This document shows positions 23,579-36,825 of a DNA stretch of 64,000 nt, piece after piece. The DNA is from Cyanodermella asteris (lineage: Eukaryota > Ascomycota > Lecanoromycetes > Ostropales > Stictidaceae). The DNA lies in assembly GCA_900618795.1 (NCBI GenBank), contig UYJD01000005.1, forward strand, positions 1,344,522-1,408,521, written 5' to 3'. The translations under genes and the position numbers were made by a program. The notes under the pieces are model-generated. The model was given only the letters and a program-made list of their open reading frames with translations. It was not told where the DNA came from and searched no databases. Position 1 is the stretch's first letter. The number at the start of each line of letters is the position of its first letter.

Positions 23579-26500
23579 TCAGGCATTGGGGCCTGCCCAT
23601 CTGGAAAAGTCGAGGCTCGCAATGAGATCCTCGCCAATTTCTGCAATACCTCCCATTACTACGCGGCCCTGAAACGTGTCACCAGTCTGGTATTTCGTCT
23701 GGCTGCTGGCTCCGGGATATTTCTCGCTTGTGCTGGTACCTGTGTTCGCGTACCTTTCGCGAAGTCTTTTGATTTCACGCAAGCGGTTACGCCAACTCGA
23801 AGCATGCTCGCCAGTATCGCGATTCGTCCAAACATTGCTGAAGACATTAGCTTGCAGAGCCAGCTGCCTCGTCAACAAAGGCAAGGCCTTGAAAGGCAAC
23901 AGCTTGTAGGACGAGACAGGTGAAAGCTCTGGAAATGCTGCGGCGGTCAGTACCTGGATTGTGTAGTAGGGTTCTTTCCCTGGTCCAAAAGCTTCACGAA
24001 GCGTGGTTGCCTCCCGATCTAGGTCAGCTGTCAGAAGCCCGTCGGGCACGATGACGATATTGACGCAATTGAACTGAGACGCGAAGGTGTCAAATTTGAA
24101 TGGATGTCCAGACTCATTCCAGATAATGTTGACATAGTCATTGCCGATGTGGCGCTTCTTGTTGACGCAAGCCGGGTCGTTGTCCAAATCTGTGGGCATT
24201 AAACTTGGGACGTGGAAAACGATCTCGGTAACACGATCGCGCCACGCGTATGTGTACGAGCCGTCAAGGTCTGACCCTCGATCCAGACCTTGCGTGTTGA
24301 AGGCAGCCCCCTTGAGCTGCACTTTGGTACCAAGCTCGGCGAGGAAAGCTTCAAATGCTGCACTACCTCTGGTGTTCGCAAGTATGGGAACTTCCGCCGT
24401 CTGGTCGTTGCCGAGATAGATGACACCGACTTTGTATCCGTCCACCGTATCGTTGCGGTCGAATGTCTTTAGAGCTCGGCGGACTGCCTCTTCTTCAGGC
24501 AAACATATAGCCTCCAACGGTGACGGTGTCGGTGCGATCGACGATGTCAATTGAAGAAGAACATGGTTCGGGAACACGTTGATTCCCATAGCCGAGCCGC
24601 GCTCTTCTTCGGAGGACGCTTCGTGGTGAGGAGGCAAATCTATCGTTTGCGGCTGATACATTGCGTAAGTTGTACCGGAAGCCTGGCGCTTCGTGACACG
24701 GCTGATACCTGTGGAAGTTGCGGTCTCGATGGTAACAATACTCAGACCAAGCAGCCAAGTTTTGGCCAGAACTCGGCCATCTTTCTCTGTAAAGGGCTCG
24801 GGAAGGGCCGTCTCGCCTAGGTTCAAGTAGGCCGTTCGCATCATCATGTCTAGAGTCACTTGACTCTGCTCCTCCATGATCTCGCTCCCCGAGGCATCTT
24901 TCCAAGCTAGGTTCTTCGTAATCCAGCCCACATGATCGTTACGATCACCGATTTTTACAGCTAGAAACCAGACTGTCAGAACCTGATATGCGAGCGCAAA
25001 CACATACTGCGGCAGATCCTCATATAAATCGGGCTTGCCTGCTGCCGGTCGCTCTGCATCACTCAAATTCTCGGCGGTCGGAGCTGAACTGGTGCGGTCG
25101 GCGGGTGTGAGGAGCCGGAGACGCTGTTCTCTGGAATGTTCCAAGAACCGAACACAGATTGCGAAAACAGTTCGGTACTCTTCCTCTCTGAAATTCACAT
25201 ACAATTTGCGGTGGCGGGCAAGACTTGCGAGGAACTCCAGGATATCCACCGAAAGGTGTGATTGAGTGATCATTTGTGACATCCTCTGTAGAATCGCACT
25301 GAGCCAGTTCGTTATGGCTGCTGGGAGTACCAGGGCGCAAATGGTCAGGGACTGAATGCAAAATCTGCCAGTGCGCTCCCATTTGGTCACACCGTCAACG
25401 AAAGCTTGAACGATTCTTTCCTGTTCTTCTCGTTCGATCGTATCAGAGTAGCCAACTAGCATTATTAATGCATGGTACAAGCATAAGGCGATGTCCCCTT
25501 TGCGAACTCCAGTGTCCTGTGGTGGCTGGTAGATATCACCACTCAGAAGCTGATCGACGAGGATTCTTCGAAGCATTCTAATGTGCGGAAAAGAAGAGGT
25601 GAAGAGCTCACGGTTGCTCAGCTGTGCCGGCAAGTGCACTAGCACATAGCTGAATATCTCCCAATCGGCCTGGGGCTGCTGTAATATGCTGATAGCATTG
25701 ACGAGCCAATCCCCCAGATGTACGCCGGCAGTCTTCGATGATCCAGAAGCATAGATGTGCAGACATTTGCTGGGCTCAGATGGCGGATCAGCAGGTAATG
25801 CGAGACCACCAGGATAGAGCCAGAGTGGAGGCCTCTGTCGGAGAAGCTTGTCTGCACGGGTCGAAGAGCGTGGGTTGCTACGGGTCGTCGAATGAGTCTT
25901 CGCACTTACACTACTCACACGATTTTTGCGGCCTTCGACACTTTCATCGAGTGTCCAGGCATGCTGCCGTGTGGACGACTTCAGGGCATGTGTTGGCGCC
26001 GTCGTCTCCGTTCGACATAGTATGGCTTCAAGACCTTGAATGTCAGGCGATGTGATGACGAGAACGCGATGCTGTAAGTCGCATCGTAGGCGCGTCAACA
26101 ATCTCACAGCCGGCAATCGAGCGCTCGCGGAGAGATGCCCAGCATTAGATACGGCCACCAGAAGATTGTAGACCGGCGTTGCGACGCATGGTTTTGAAGC
26201 AATGGAGCTGAGGAAAAGCTCCACGAGCGAGATGCTCACTGAGTTGATGCTATCTTTGTCGAAGTCTGTGGGTCTTGTTGCGTGAGCGGAAAGCACAGGT
26301 TCATCCGAAGTGCCTATCAAGGGCCAGATGAGCTCGAGGCATTCGGCAAGTCTCTCCGGAATTGAGCTTGATGTAGTTTGTTGGAACTCAGCAACCACCA
26401 GCTCGGCGAGCGCATTTGCCACCTGCAGGTCCCTGTGAGCTTCGAAATCCATCAACAGCTTGGTAATGTTGAGATGCATGCGATTTTGGTCGAAGTCAGA

Positions 26501-28213
26501 TGCGCCATTCAATATGGTCGTCTTCAAGATTCCAATGATTGTGCACCGAGCCTCACGACTGGTGTCTTTGCCCACTGCGAAGAGTTCGACGAGCTCTGCG
26601 AGACGGTCGCACTTATTGCTGTCTGCTAAGAAGTCACCTTGCGCCAAATCAAGGAGGAAGTTGGCGATGAAGTCCTCGGCCAGGAGGCCCTGCACTTTGT
26701 TGAAGAATTTGCTTGTGTACTGATGCTGACTTTCTGTGCCATTAGGCCAGAGGCGAGACAAGGCGTCGGCAATGAACGCGACCTGATCGGCAAGCATCTC
26801 TTCGGGTTCTGGGAGTTTGATACTCATATCGTTAAGATCGGAAGGATCATTGTCTTCGTTGCCCAGTGCCTCCATTGAGCGCCGGGCTCTATTTCCAACT
26901 CGCTTCTCATCAATCGCCCGATCGATGATGCCAAAAAAAGGCTTCCAATCCGAGGACTGCATGGCGCTTTGGATGCTTGCAGAGTCGGCGAGAAGGAGGC
27001 CAATGGTGCGAAGGACCTCCCTACGAATACGACGGCTGCCAAAGTTGACGTGAAGCAGAGCATTTAGGAACTGGTCGAAGGTCAAATTCGGTATATGTGG
27101 GCGCCCTTGGCTAGTCATGATGAATCGGGCAGTCCTTATCGCGCCACATACGGTGTGAGACTAAGGCGAAGTTAGCAATCTTTGGCTGAAGTCAATGGGT
27201 CCAAAGGCAGCATTCCGGGCACAATGAATGCCAATTTGGTGACAAATCATCCGAAATCGATCCCTCAGCATCTAGATCGCTGGAGTGAACATGCTTGATT
27301 CGCGAACAAGCTCTACAGTCAAGACCATCAACAGGACGCTGTTCAATTGCACGTGCCACAGAAAAAGACAAGATACACTAACCTGCCGCTCTTGAGGAGG
27401 TAGCCCGATGGTGTCGAGAACAATAGCAACAATTTCATGCTCATTTTGGTGCTCGGATTTGAGCAGGAGTTCGAGACATTCCCAAGTCACATCCTTGAGC
27501 CTTTGCGTTGTGTTGTAGATGGCACAGAGGTCTTCGAGACATCGTCTCAAGACTGTGGACGGTATGCGCGAGACGGAAACCACAGATCTAATAATGAGGC
27601 AAACCCGTTCCACGGCGCCAGTTGCAGAGGCCTTTTCAGCGATGGCCAGAATCAATTCGAACAAATGCACCAATCTTGACTCTGGGAACAAAGTCGGCTC
27701 TGATTCTATCACTTGGACACAAAAGTCTAGCATTCTGTACATGCCTCGTTCTTCTGCGGGAGTCTCTTTTGTGCCACTTCCGCGGGTTTCACTGCGCACT
27801 CGTCTGCGAGCTGCATTCTGTGCGTCAAACTGAGGCATGAGCTGAGAAAGAGCAAATTCAATGACATCGTCGGCCAAGGGAGACAGTGCTAGAGGACTGC
27901 TCAAGGCTTCTTGCAAAGTCCTGAATTGACATTCAGTCCCGCGCGGATCCACTGCAGTCATTGAAAGTGCAAGACATCTGCCGCGGAGGTCCAACGACAT
28001 GTCAGAACGCCCGAGCAAGGCGGCTAATACGGCGAAGCCAGCTTGACGTGCCTCCAAAGACGACCTGCTCTCCATAAGATCTGTTGTCGTGGTTAACAAT
28101 GAGAGTAACAGCTCAACAGGCAGGTCTGCGACATGATGCTGAGCACCACGGCAAGCATGGAACCGCTGGGCAGGTTTTACTTCCGAGCTGACGCTCTTTA
28201 TGAAATCGGCCAT
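23579..28213 (-). CDS. TSC2: Tuberin (TSC2) homologue, Rheb GTPase-activating protein
   Basis: The GAP of the TSC complex, which switches off Rheb and hence TORC1. Two exons are modelled, 28213-27383 and 27160-23579, joined in phase 0, giving about 1470 residues. The N-terminal and middle parts are helical, tuberin-like, with a linker of Ser/Arg-rich sequence (SSVSAKTHSTTRSNPRSS). The C-terminal Rap-GAP domain is well kept: YKVGVIYLGNDQ, FNTQGLDRGSDLDGSYTY, RHIGNDYVNIIWNESG with the catalytic 'asparagine thumb', FNCVNIVIVPDG and YYTIQVL. The true N-terminus is unsettled: the frame stays open to about 28363 with no ATG, so 28213 is only the first in-frame ATG, and an upstream exon in 28260-28760 is likely. 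The 222-base intron is unusually long for this window. Confidence 0.88.
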
Positions 28214-29288
28214 TATGTGGTCTGTGGGAGCTGCCGACGAGATCAGGTCATTGAACAATGGTCCACGACCATTGACAGTGACGATCCGACTGCCGCATGC
28301 AACGACAGCAGCGCGCTTGCAGCTATGGGTCCAATAGTTGAAGGCTCGCGGATTGATAGACAGCTATCCAGGTCAAAAGGATGGAGCATGAGCGGGGAAA
28401 GCTGTTGCATACAACCCTTCGGTCGTCCAGATTGAGTCAAGCCTGACCAGATTTGCTTTCAAGACCAAGAAGGCGAAGGGCGGGCGTGGCTGCTCGGGGC
28501 TGTGGATGAGCGGTGAAAGGGGTTCGAATTTTGCTCTAGGACATGAGCAAGTGGCCATAGGATGGTGGTTGTCTGTAAGCGAAGTTTGCCAGCAGGCAAT
28601 GTTTGCGCAGATGGTGCGAGGCCGAGGGAGAATCTAGCATCATTCGGTACGAGTTGAAATCCTGTAGACTGAGAAATAAGTGCTGGGTTCGGGTCCGATG
28701 ATGAGGAATTGGCAACAGTGTGTGCCGGTGCAGGATTGAAGGGCAATGGCCGGAAGACAAAGTGAGTAAGCTCTACCTGTCGAAGAACTGGGGGGCGAGT
28801 ACGAGTAAGTAGCTGTGCGGAGGTGAAGAAGCTCCAGTTGCCGGCAAGCGTGTTCGAGCTGCAACGGCATGACCGGCGCGGATCACGTGCGCGGAGTTCG
28901 ACGCCGACGACCCGTACCTAAGTTTCTTCGCATTTTCGAGCTCACTCGGCGCTGATGCCTTAAGTTTGCTTCTCCGTCTCGTCGGGCACGGTACCCCGGC
29001 TGATAGTCGCCCGCAATCGAGGGAGGCAGGCTCAGCTCTCGCTTGTGACGCCGTTGATATGCTGCGGTTTGCTGTGCCGCGCCGCACTACTAGCACTTCC
29101 GTAGACACAATAAAGTAAAATGCTAGCTCCCTCTCGCTTTCCGCCTAACAAACAAACAGAGGGAGCGGCCGAGCACGTATGAAAGTGCATCGCTGCAAGC
29201 CTTTTTCGCACTGCACTCACCCCACCACCCTCTTCTTCGTGTTCATCCTCCTTTTCCATCTCGCCCGCTCGCCCTCCTAGCAATCATC
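28214..29288. promoter_or_regulatory. Divergent TSC2-CSE1 region
   Basis: About 1.07 kb. The part near 28260-28760 may contain an unresolved 5' exon of TSC2; three minus-strand frames are open in pieces but none is recognisable. CACGTG occurs at 28884-28889. The 200 bases before CSE1 are CT-rich (CCCACCACCCTCTTCTTCG), like a fungal 5' leader. Confidence 0.35.
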
Positions 29289-32262
29289 ATGGCTTCTGAT
29301 AACTTGGTCGCCATTGCCCAGTTGCTGGAGGCAAGCCTTGATCCCCGCCAGAACAAGCAAGGTCAGAGTCGTCTCCGTTGCATCCCTCCGATCCGCCCGT
29401 ACTGATCCTTTTGCAGCCGAGATCAGCCTCCGTCAGCATGAAAAGCTCCCTGGTTTCGCCATTGCCCTCCTCCAGATCGTTGCTGACGATGCCTCGTCTC
29501 CTACCACTCGACTGGCAAGCGCCCTGTGTTTCAAGAACTTCATCCGCCGCAATTGGGTTGACGAGGAAGGCAATGACAAGCTTGCCCAAGAGGAGACTGC
29601 CAGTATCAAAAAAGATCTCGTCGGGCTCATGATCGTGGTGCCGGCCAATATCCAGTCACAGCTGGGCGACGCCGTAAGCGTTATTGCCGAGAGCGACTTC
29701 TACAGAAAATGGGAAACACTTGTCGACGATCTCGTCTCCAGGTTGACCCCGGATAATACAAAGGTCAACAACGGCGTCTTGCAGGTCGCGCACTCGATAT
29801 TCAAGAGATGGAGGCCACTCTTCAGGTCCGATGAGCTCTTCACCGAGATTCTGCACGTTCTCGACAGATTCACAGATCCTTTTCTGCAGCTTCTCACCCA
29901 GACCGACCAGCTCATTGAGCAAGCCAAAGACGACCCGGCCAGACTGCGAGAGCTTCTGAGCACACTCAACTTGCTTGTGAAGATAATGTTTGATCTGTCC
30001 TGTCAGGACCTGCCGCAGAAGTTCGAAGATAACCTCTCCAATATTGCTGGATTCCTACAGAAATACCTGACCTATTCCGCGCCGGCACTGGACAGCGACG
30101 ATGACGAGCCGGGTCCCCTGGAGTATGTCAAGTCGGGCATTTTTGAGGTGCTCAGTCTCTGGACCTTGAAGTACGGCGACGACTTTGGCAAGTACGTGGA
30201 GACCTTTGTCGGTAGTACCTGGAATCTTTTGACTACCATCGGCGTTGAAACCAAGTACGATGTGTTGGTGAGTAAGGGATTGCAATTCCTGACATCAATA
30301 ACTGGAATACCTGAGCACTCTGTCTCTTTCAACGATGATGCTACATTAAGTCAGGTTATTGAGAGAGTGGTCTTACCAAATCTATCCCTTCGCGATTCTG
30401 ATCTTGAACTCTTCGAAGACGAGCCGATCGAATTTATTCGCCGCGACCTCGAAGGCTCTGACAACGACACCAGAAGAAGAGCGGCCACGGACTTTCTCAG
30501 GGGGCTGCTTGCTCCGTTTGAGGAGAAGGTGACTCAAACCGTCTACAAATACATCAACCATTTCCTGTCAGAGTACGGCAAGAACCCGGGCGAGAACTGG
30601 CGAGCCAAGGACACAGCCATCTATCTGTTCTCGTCCATAGCTGCCAAAGGCGCTGTGACGGCCAGAGAAGGTGTGAAAACCGTCAACCCCCTTGTCAACG
30701 TTTTGCAATTCCTGCAGGAGAACATCGCCCAGGATTTGATGAACCAGGGAGATGGTCATCCGATCTTGTTGGTCGATGCAATCAAATACCTCTATGTCTT
30801 TCGAAGTCAAATCAACCGAGACCAGTGGGGGGAAGTGCTCCCGACCCTTGTACGGCAACTGATCTCGAGTAATTACGTTGTGTATACATACGCCGCCATC
30901 GCGACCGAGCGTGCCCTTGCTTTGCGAGACGAAAGTGGTCTGGCAGTAATCGATAAGGACATTGTCTTACCCTTGGCCACTCCTTTAGTCGAACATTTGT
31001 TCAAGTTGATTCAGTCCTTCGAAGCTTCAGAGCCGACTTTGACGGCAACCAAGTTTCAGGAAAATGAGTTTCTGATGCGATGTGTCATGAGAGTCCTGAT
31101 GGTCATAAAGGATGGAACTGAGCCCCTGGTCGACCTGCTGCTAGAGCATCTCATCAAAATTACAGGTGTCATCAGTCTCAACCCCAGCAACCCACGCTTC
31201 TGTTATTACCACTTTGAATCTCTTGGAGCACTAGTTCGATATGGTGGATCTGCCAACCAACAGAAGCTCGAGAGCTCCCTGTATCAGCCATTTGCTTCGA
31301 TACTGCAGAACGAGATCCAGGACTTCATTCCCTACGTCTTTCAGCTTTTCGCGGCCTTGCTGGAAAACAATCCCTCCGGCACCCTCTCTGACTATTACAA
31401 ATCCCTGATAGACCCAATTCTCAAGGTCGACTACTGGCTGGTCAAAGGCTACGTGCCTGCTTTGACACGACTGTTAACATCTATGATCCTGAGGGCACCC
31501 ACTGAGTTCCTCAATGGCGATCGCATGGTGGCCGTCTTGGGAATTTTCAAGCAACTGCTTGGGACTAAATCCACAGAGGCACAAGCTTTTGATCTTTTGG
31601 AATGCATATTGGCAAACTTCCCGATCACTGCATTAGACCAATACATCGTCGAGGTCACACGCATCGTACTCGACAAGCTCGACAGGAGCAAGTCGGAGGC
31701 GCTCACGGGTCGCTTCGTTCGCTTGTTCCATTTCATAGTGGGGCGAGAGGGACACGGTCTGGGCATCGACTTCTTCATTCGGGTCCTGGATCAGATCCAG
31801 ACAGAGTTGATCAAGCCGATCTATTTGAGCGTAGTTGTTCCAAACACCCCAAAGTTGACAAGACCCATGGATCGCAAGATTGCGGTCATCTCGCTCACAA
31901 AGATCTTGGCCGATTCTGAAGCTTTTGCGGCAAAGTACAAGAAAGGCTGGACACAGACCTGCAACCTTCTGTTGCAGTCGCTCATCAACCCTCCGGTGGT
32001 CTCTGGCAACGACGATGTTGTTGCTGAGCACGACGTCGAAGACGCGGCGTTCGGCGTCGGTTTCACTCCTCTTGTCACTATTCGCAGACCTCAGCATGAC
32101 TACTGGCCGGAAGTTGAAAACGTGAAGATTTGGGTTGGCCAATTTCTTCGCGCTGCAGATGGTCGTCACAACGGCAGAATTGCGTCCTTCGTCCAAGAGC
32201 GACTGGATGATCAGTCTAAGATTGCGCTACTTGCCTTGCTGCAAGAAGGAGGAGCCTCGTGA
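29289..32262 (+). CDS. CSE1: Exportin-2, importin-alpha re-exporter Cse1
   Basis: A karyopherin-beta that, with Ran-GTP, returns importin-alpha to the cytoplasm. Exon 1 (29289-29361, MASDNLVAIAQLLEASLDP) joins exon 2 (29417-32262) to give 972 residues, the usual CAS/Cse1 length. The N-terminal importin-beta domain has LRQHEKLPGFAIALLQIV and ASALCFKNFIRRNW. The Cse1 core follows with KYGDDFGKYVETFV, ENWRAKDTAIYLFSSIAAKG and the C-terminal Cse1 domain with NPRFCYYHFESLGALVRY. Acidic SDDDE near residue 260 and a hydrophobic C-terminus also fit. The intron is 55 bases. The gene ends 185 bases from the convergent RAI1 gene. Confidence 0.97.
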
Positions 32263-32447
32263 GCCTCAATTCGCGCGTCCTGACATAGCGAATAATAGCA
32301 TGGATCTGTCGCTCGTATGCTGGCAACCACAGCTCCCGTGTTGAAGAATGACCCTCACGATCCGGCCATGCTGAAAAGGCCAATAGCCGTGCCAATCAGG
32401 CTTCATTGCGGCGTTCGATGGGGGCAGCGCGCATGAATTTTCTGCGT

Positions 32448-33892
32448 TCAAGTCTTCTTTGAGGTCCCGTCAGAGGATCTCCAACCTGTAAAGCTTCTAC
32501 TGAGAACATCCCCTACGCTCGCATCAGCCAGCTTGAGCACCTCAATTTCCGCCGATCTCTTGCGCCGACGTATTGTCCAGACACCTTCATCCAAGACGAC
32601 GGTCTTCATCCACTCCAAGAAAGCTGCTGTGAAATTCATACAGACATTTCCGTCCCAGGTTCCACTGCCTTTTCTTTTGACTATACTTGGAAGCTTTTGA
32701 GTGTCAAGCTCTTCGATCTGCTGGAGGACCCCGTGTTTGCTCCGCATGCCAACAACAATCTTCGGAACTCCCAGCAGGAAGGATTGTATCCAGAATTTCA
32801 AGAGCTTCCGCTCATACTTCCACATGTCCCGGTCGGATTCGATAATGGCTGTAGTTTTGAGCTCCACCCAATTGATTGAGTCATCTTTGCGAGTCGGCTT
32901 TGCATCCCAGACAGCATCAACTTCACCACCAAGGACCAATTTCGTATTGCCGATCCCTGTTCTTACCACCGAACAGTATTGAGCATGATTGTCGACAATC
33001 TGATTTTCCCGGCCTTCGATGTACTCTCGCGAAGTTGCATCCCATGGCGTAGGTAATGTAGATACTGGCACAAAAGCATGTTTAGCCACTCCCAAAACAG
33101 TGAGCAGGCAGTACAAACAATGAATGTTCAAAAAGACCCACAGTCACTCGCGTGTTTGTCTATGCTCATTCCGGTCATTGAGACTCACAGGTTTCAAATT
33201 TATAGCCCCAAAAGGACATCATGTCCTGGGAGGGAAGTCCTGGCGACCTGCGTTGATTTGACTGGATCGCTCGTGAACGGACCTTGTATGCGTGATTCTC
33301 CTCGATAAATATTGTACCCTGTAGACGTTGAGCTACCGCTTGTGCTGGACACCGAAATCAACTAGCCTGAAACCTGGTCGCGTTCATTTCGAATCCATCA
33401 TCGTCGTAAGGCGTGGCCATGATCTGGACGCGTGTCAATATTAATGCACAATGTCCGGTCCCATGTTTGTCATGTACCTTGGTCATCATCCCTCGCCAAG
33501 TGATAATGTCGGTCTCGATGGGACTGCCTTGGGACTTTTCATAATGTATTACAGTCTCCAGAAGACCGTCCAAATGCTCATCCTTTGAGTCGTCCAGTTG
33601 CTTGAACGCTTCAAAGCCGTTGCAGAGGTCGGCGCCCAGCCGTGGCGGGTAGTAGAACCTCAGTGATCGGTCGTCGGGAAAGTAGTGATGCTCGTCATCG
33701 TAAGAAAAGCATGCGATCTCCTAGAGATGGTACGCAGGTCAGCAACAGCCGTCTGGAACTTGCGCGTGAATTTGCATTGTTGACGCGTTCTTGGTGCATC
33801 CCGGTTCTACATACTTTCGGCCGACTCACAGGCGCGCTCGGGCCTGCAAATCGCGAGATAGGTTGGACCTGAAATGTATGCGTAGTAGGCAT
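32448..33892 (-). CDS. RAI1: Decapping nuclease Rai1/DXO
   Basis: A partner of the 5'-3' exonuclease Rat1 that removes incomplete or non-canonical RNA caps in the nucleus. Start at 33892: MPTTHTFQVQPISRFAGPSA, then a first intron (AAA|GTATGT ... CTCTAG) leading to EIACFSYDDEHHYF. Further exons carry LRFYYPPRLGADLCNGFEAF, IITWRGMMTK joined to IMATPYDDDGFEMNATRFQ, then GTIFIEENHAYK and the WGYKFET segment. The last exon holds STLPTPWDATSREYIEGREN, the metal-binding GEVDAVWD and the INWVELKT active-site strands, and KLLKFWIQSFLLGVPKIVVG. At least four introns. All catalytic motifs of the family can be seen. The protein and RMP1, FCF2 and SNRNP27 all serve RNA processing but are not an operon-like unit. 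Confidence 0.94.
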
Positions 33893-34520
33893 GGTCGATC
33901 GGACCTGCAATGTGTTGGCACAAAGATGCAGCGTGTCATGGCAGTAGTGCCGAGCCAGACTTTGCAGAACCGCGATTTGTGACTTCTGCACTCACGAACA
34001 GAACCACTGAAGCTGACACCTCACGAACTGTCCGACACACGGATCTACGAGATTTAGTGCTTTGGGGTCATTATCGCCAGATCTTTGGCATATGTACGCA
34101 TATCCTAGATGAAGATCTCTAAGTTGCACTTTTCGAGGCAGAGTGCCTGGCCTGTCGCGACTGTTTTCCAACTGATGCAAAGATCGCGATACGGATCTCT
34201 CGGCCTATACCAGGCCGATATATGCTAGGCTATCAAATACATGTACTTAAATGCCTGCTTTTACCGGATACATGATAAGCTGAACGGGCTAGTGATCTCG
34301 ACATGATCTCGACGGAGCACTCGGAGGGATCTTCGAGAGCAGCGAGATGGGTAGAATCTTCTAGCTTGGCTCTCTCAGCTGAACTCTCACGTTTCGAATC
34401 GCAGTCAGACTGTCGGTATAGACCTCGCATGTTGCGCTCTGCAGCAGCTCGCTAGTTGCTTGCGTGTTATGCGCCAAGGCAACATGCTATTGATCATGTC
34501 GCTTGTAACACCATGCCTCT
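33893..34520. other. RAI1 promoter and VPS45 3' flank
   Basis: This 628-base gap holds no gene I can support. At 34200-34218 there is a small inverted repeat, TCGGCCT-ATACC-AGGCCGA. At about 34295-34316 the 11-base unit TGATCTCGACA/G is repeated twice in tandem. Neither has a known role. Confidence 0.35.
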
Positions 34521-36350
34521 TCATCGATCGACTTCTCGACGCAAGCGACCGCTTGCCGAGGCCGCGGATTGATCCGGCCAAGTCGATACAGCGTCCTCAA
34601 CCTCCGCCAGAAATGTTTCGCTATTGTGGATTGTGGTGGCAGCGAGAACAGCTCGCACGCCAGGAACGCTTGCGTTGATCTGGGCGACTGTCTTGGCCTC
34701 TTCGTAAGTTGCGCCACCGACCATAAATATAATGATGTCTTGTGGTTTGTCTTTGGTTGTCCCGCCGCCTTCCACAAAAGGATACTGCTGATCACGCAAT
34801 CTACCCTTTATCAAATTCTGGAGTGTGACCTCCAATCGCGGAGAATGTTGAGTGTAGACATTTTCTACTCCTTTGAGTCCCCTCAGTCGATCCCTGGCAC
34901 CAGAGAATATTGACGCAGACTCAAACATGTCTGAGAAACCCCCCTGTGCTGGAGAGGCGAGAAGTGATTGATGGTACGCAAGCAATCGGCGAACCATGCT
35001 TGCTCGCTCCTGTGACAGCCCGCCAGCGACAGAAAGAAGGTCTAGGAGCGCAGGTAAAGCTGTAGAAGGATGCCTTTCGTACCGCAACGCGTATAACGCA
35101 ACAACGCGAAGTTTGTTCTCCGCAGGCACGGATGGCATCTGAATGACTCGTTGAACCAACTTCAGATCTGCAGCATGGTTGTCAGTGCACGCAAGACTTT
35201 GCTCTAGCTCACTGACATCGAGAAGATTGTTTGAGTTGACCTGACGGCTCAGTTCGCCGACCAGAGTGACATGCTTGCTGACATTTCCTGAAAGCTTGCG
35301 AAACTCGGGGTAGTCCTCGATAAATCGTTTCATATCATCAATGGACTCAATGTTGGCGTTGCTTTTCGTGCGCGACTGATACTGATCAACGTACTCCTTG
35401 ATGCTGCTGCCGAGGTCGCCGAAATTCTGATACATGTTTTTCTTGAAGAATGGGTCCTGATCCGGCGAGACAACGATCTCACGCAACTCTGAACGAATGT
35501 CCGGAACGTCTCGAAGGTCGACCCTACCATTCTTGATACCAAGCTGTTCGTGCACCATAGCTTGGTATGTCCATTGTGTCAAGAGAGGCGTGATTGGATC
35601 GTCACGTCGATCCAGTATCAAGACTATCGGGGGAGTATCGGGCTTTCTCATTTCGAACATGGTTTCTTCTTGCGACATGCTGTACTTGACCTCGGTCGCA
35701 AGCTTCTTTGCAAGCAGGCTGTTGCGCTCATATCGAATCAAGGGCTTCTTTTTCAGGGTGAGGAGAAGAGCAATGATGCCCTCGGTACATCTTTGTAGCG
35801 AATCAGGACTCCAGGTGTCAGGGCTGTTGCGCCACAGTCGTTGAAGGGGAAACCCCAGATTCAGTGCGACCAGGTCCGTATTGACCACTAGGTAGTCTGC
35901 GAAAAATTCCTGTACGCTGGACACGACTTCATGGTCGTCGGCCTCGGCAAGGCGCTCCAACGACGATTTTCGAATGACATTGCTGAAGTAGAGGAAGTAC
36001 TCGCCATATTTTGGGTCCCTCATCTCGTCTATAAGCTGCTGTATGGATTCCGGCGACGGCCGCACAAAGCACAGGCATCTAAGATGGCGCATTGGCTCGC
36101 GTGCGGCGTTGCCCAACTGATCGATCAGATAGACCTCGTGGCCTAGCAGGGCCGACTGTGTTGTAGCAGCAGAAACGATGGGGAGCTGTCCATGTCAGCG
36201 CGCGTACAGATGATGCCTAGTCAGCCATCGCACTGTCTCACTGTCTAGAAGGAGGATCTTCATCTTGGCTGGAGAGCCCTTGGATGGTTGATTATCGCCT
36301 CCCGACACCATTTTGGTGATGTACCCGGAGACTGCTTGGACCACGTCCAT
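34521..36350 (-). CDS. VPS45: Sec1/Munc18 protein Vps45
   Basis: An SM protein that binds the syntaxin Tlg2/Tlg16 type t-SNARE and drives endosome/TGN vesicle fusion. Exon 1 (36350-36234) encodes MDVVQAVSGYITKMV and MKILLLDSET, exon 2 (36185-34521) the rest; together about 593 residues, the expected length. Seen in order: LLGHEVYLIDQ, MRHLRCLCFVRPS, YLYFSN-like YFLYFSN, FFADYLVVN, then RYERNSLLAKKLA, PPIVLILDRRDDPITPLLTQWTYQAMVHE (only its core DRRDDPITPLL is diagnostic of SM proteins) and the C-terminal IIIFMVGGATYEEA with the ATTIHNSETFL close. These resemble Vps45 more than Sec1, Sly1 or Vps33. Confidence 0.94.
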
Positions 36351-36825
36351 GCTGGGCAGCTGGTTCGCATGTATAGAGGCGTGAAGCGGATACAGGCGAA
36401 GGCAGAGGCCCAGCTCTGTCCACGATCAGCTGCGAAAAGCTAAGAGCCCTGAAAAGAAGCTTGAGGAGGGGATTGAGAAGCAAAGTGACAGCAATTCGGA
36501 GCAGCTGCTTCAAGGGTCAGCAGGGAGAGTGCCGACGACCACGTGATCTCAACGCTTGGGCGATGGAGCCTGGCGTGTGACGACACACAAGAAGCCTTCC
36601 GAGTCACTTTCAAGGGCAGCCGACCAGCTCATCCTTCGCCGCAAAGTTGTTGAGTGCTGTGCTGTTCTCCAACCCTAGGTATCTACTCAGAACACACTCG
36701 CTGCTTGAACGTCTTTCCTTGCAACCTCAGTCCGGACACATCGCTCTTCCATGGCTCAACTTTCGTGACGCACTGCGACCTCATTTGTTTTGACCACTTC
36801 TCGGTCTTCTGTCGCCTCGGCCAAA
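36351..36825. promoter_or_regulatory. Divergent VPS45-ALE1 promoter
   Basis: A 475-base divergent promoter with CACGTG at 36540-36545 (CCACGTGATC). The stretch just before ALE1 is CT-rich. No gene is seen. Confidence 0.4.

Noticed and set aside
29032-29283. Minus-strand frame rich in Glu and Gly upstream of CSE1
   Set aside because: It is the complement of a CT-rich leader; the composition explains the frame.
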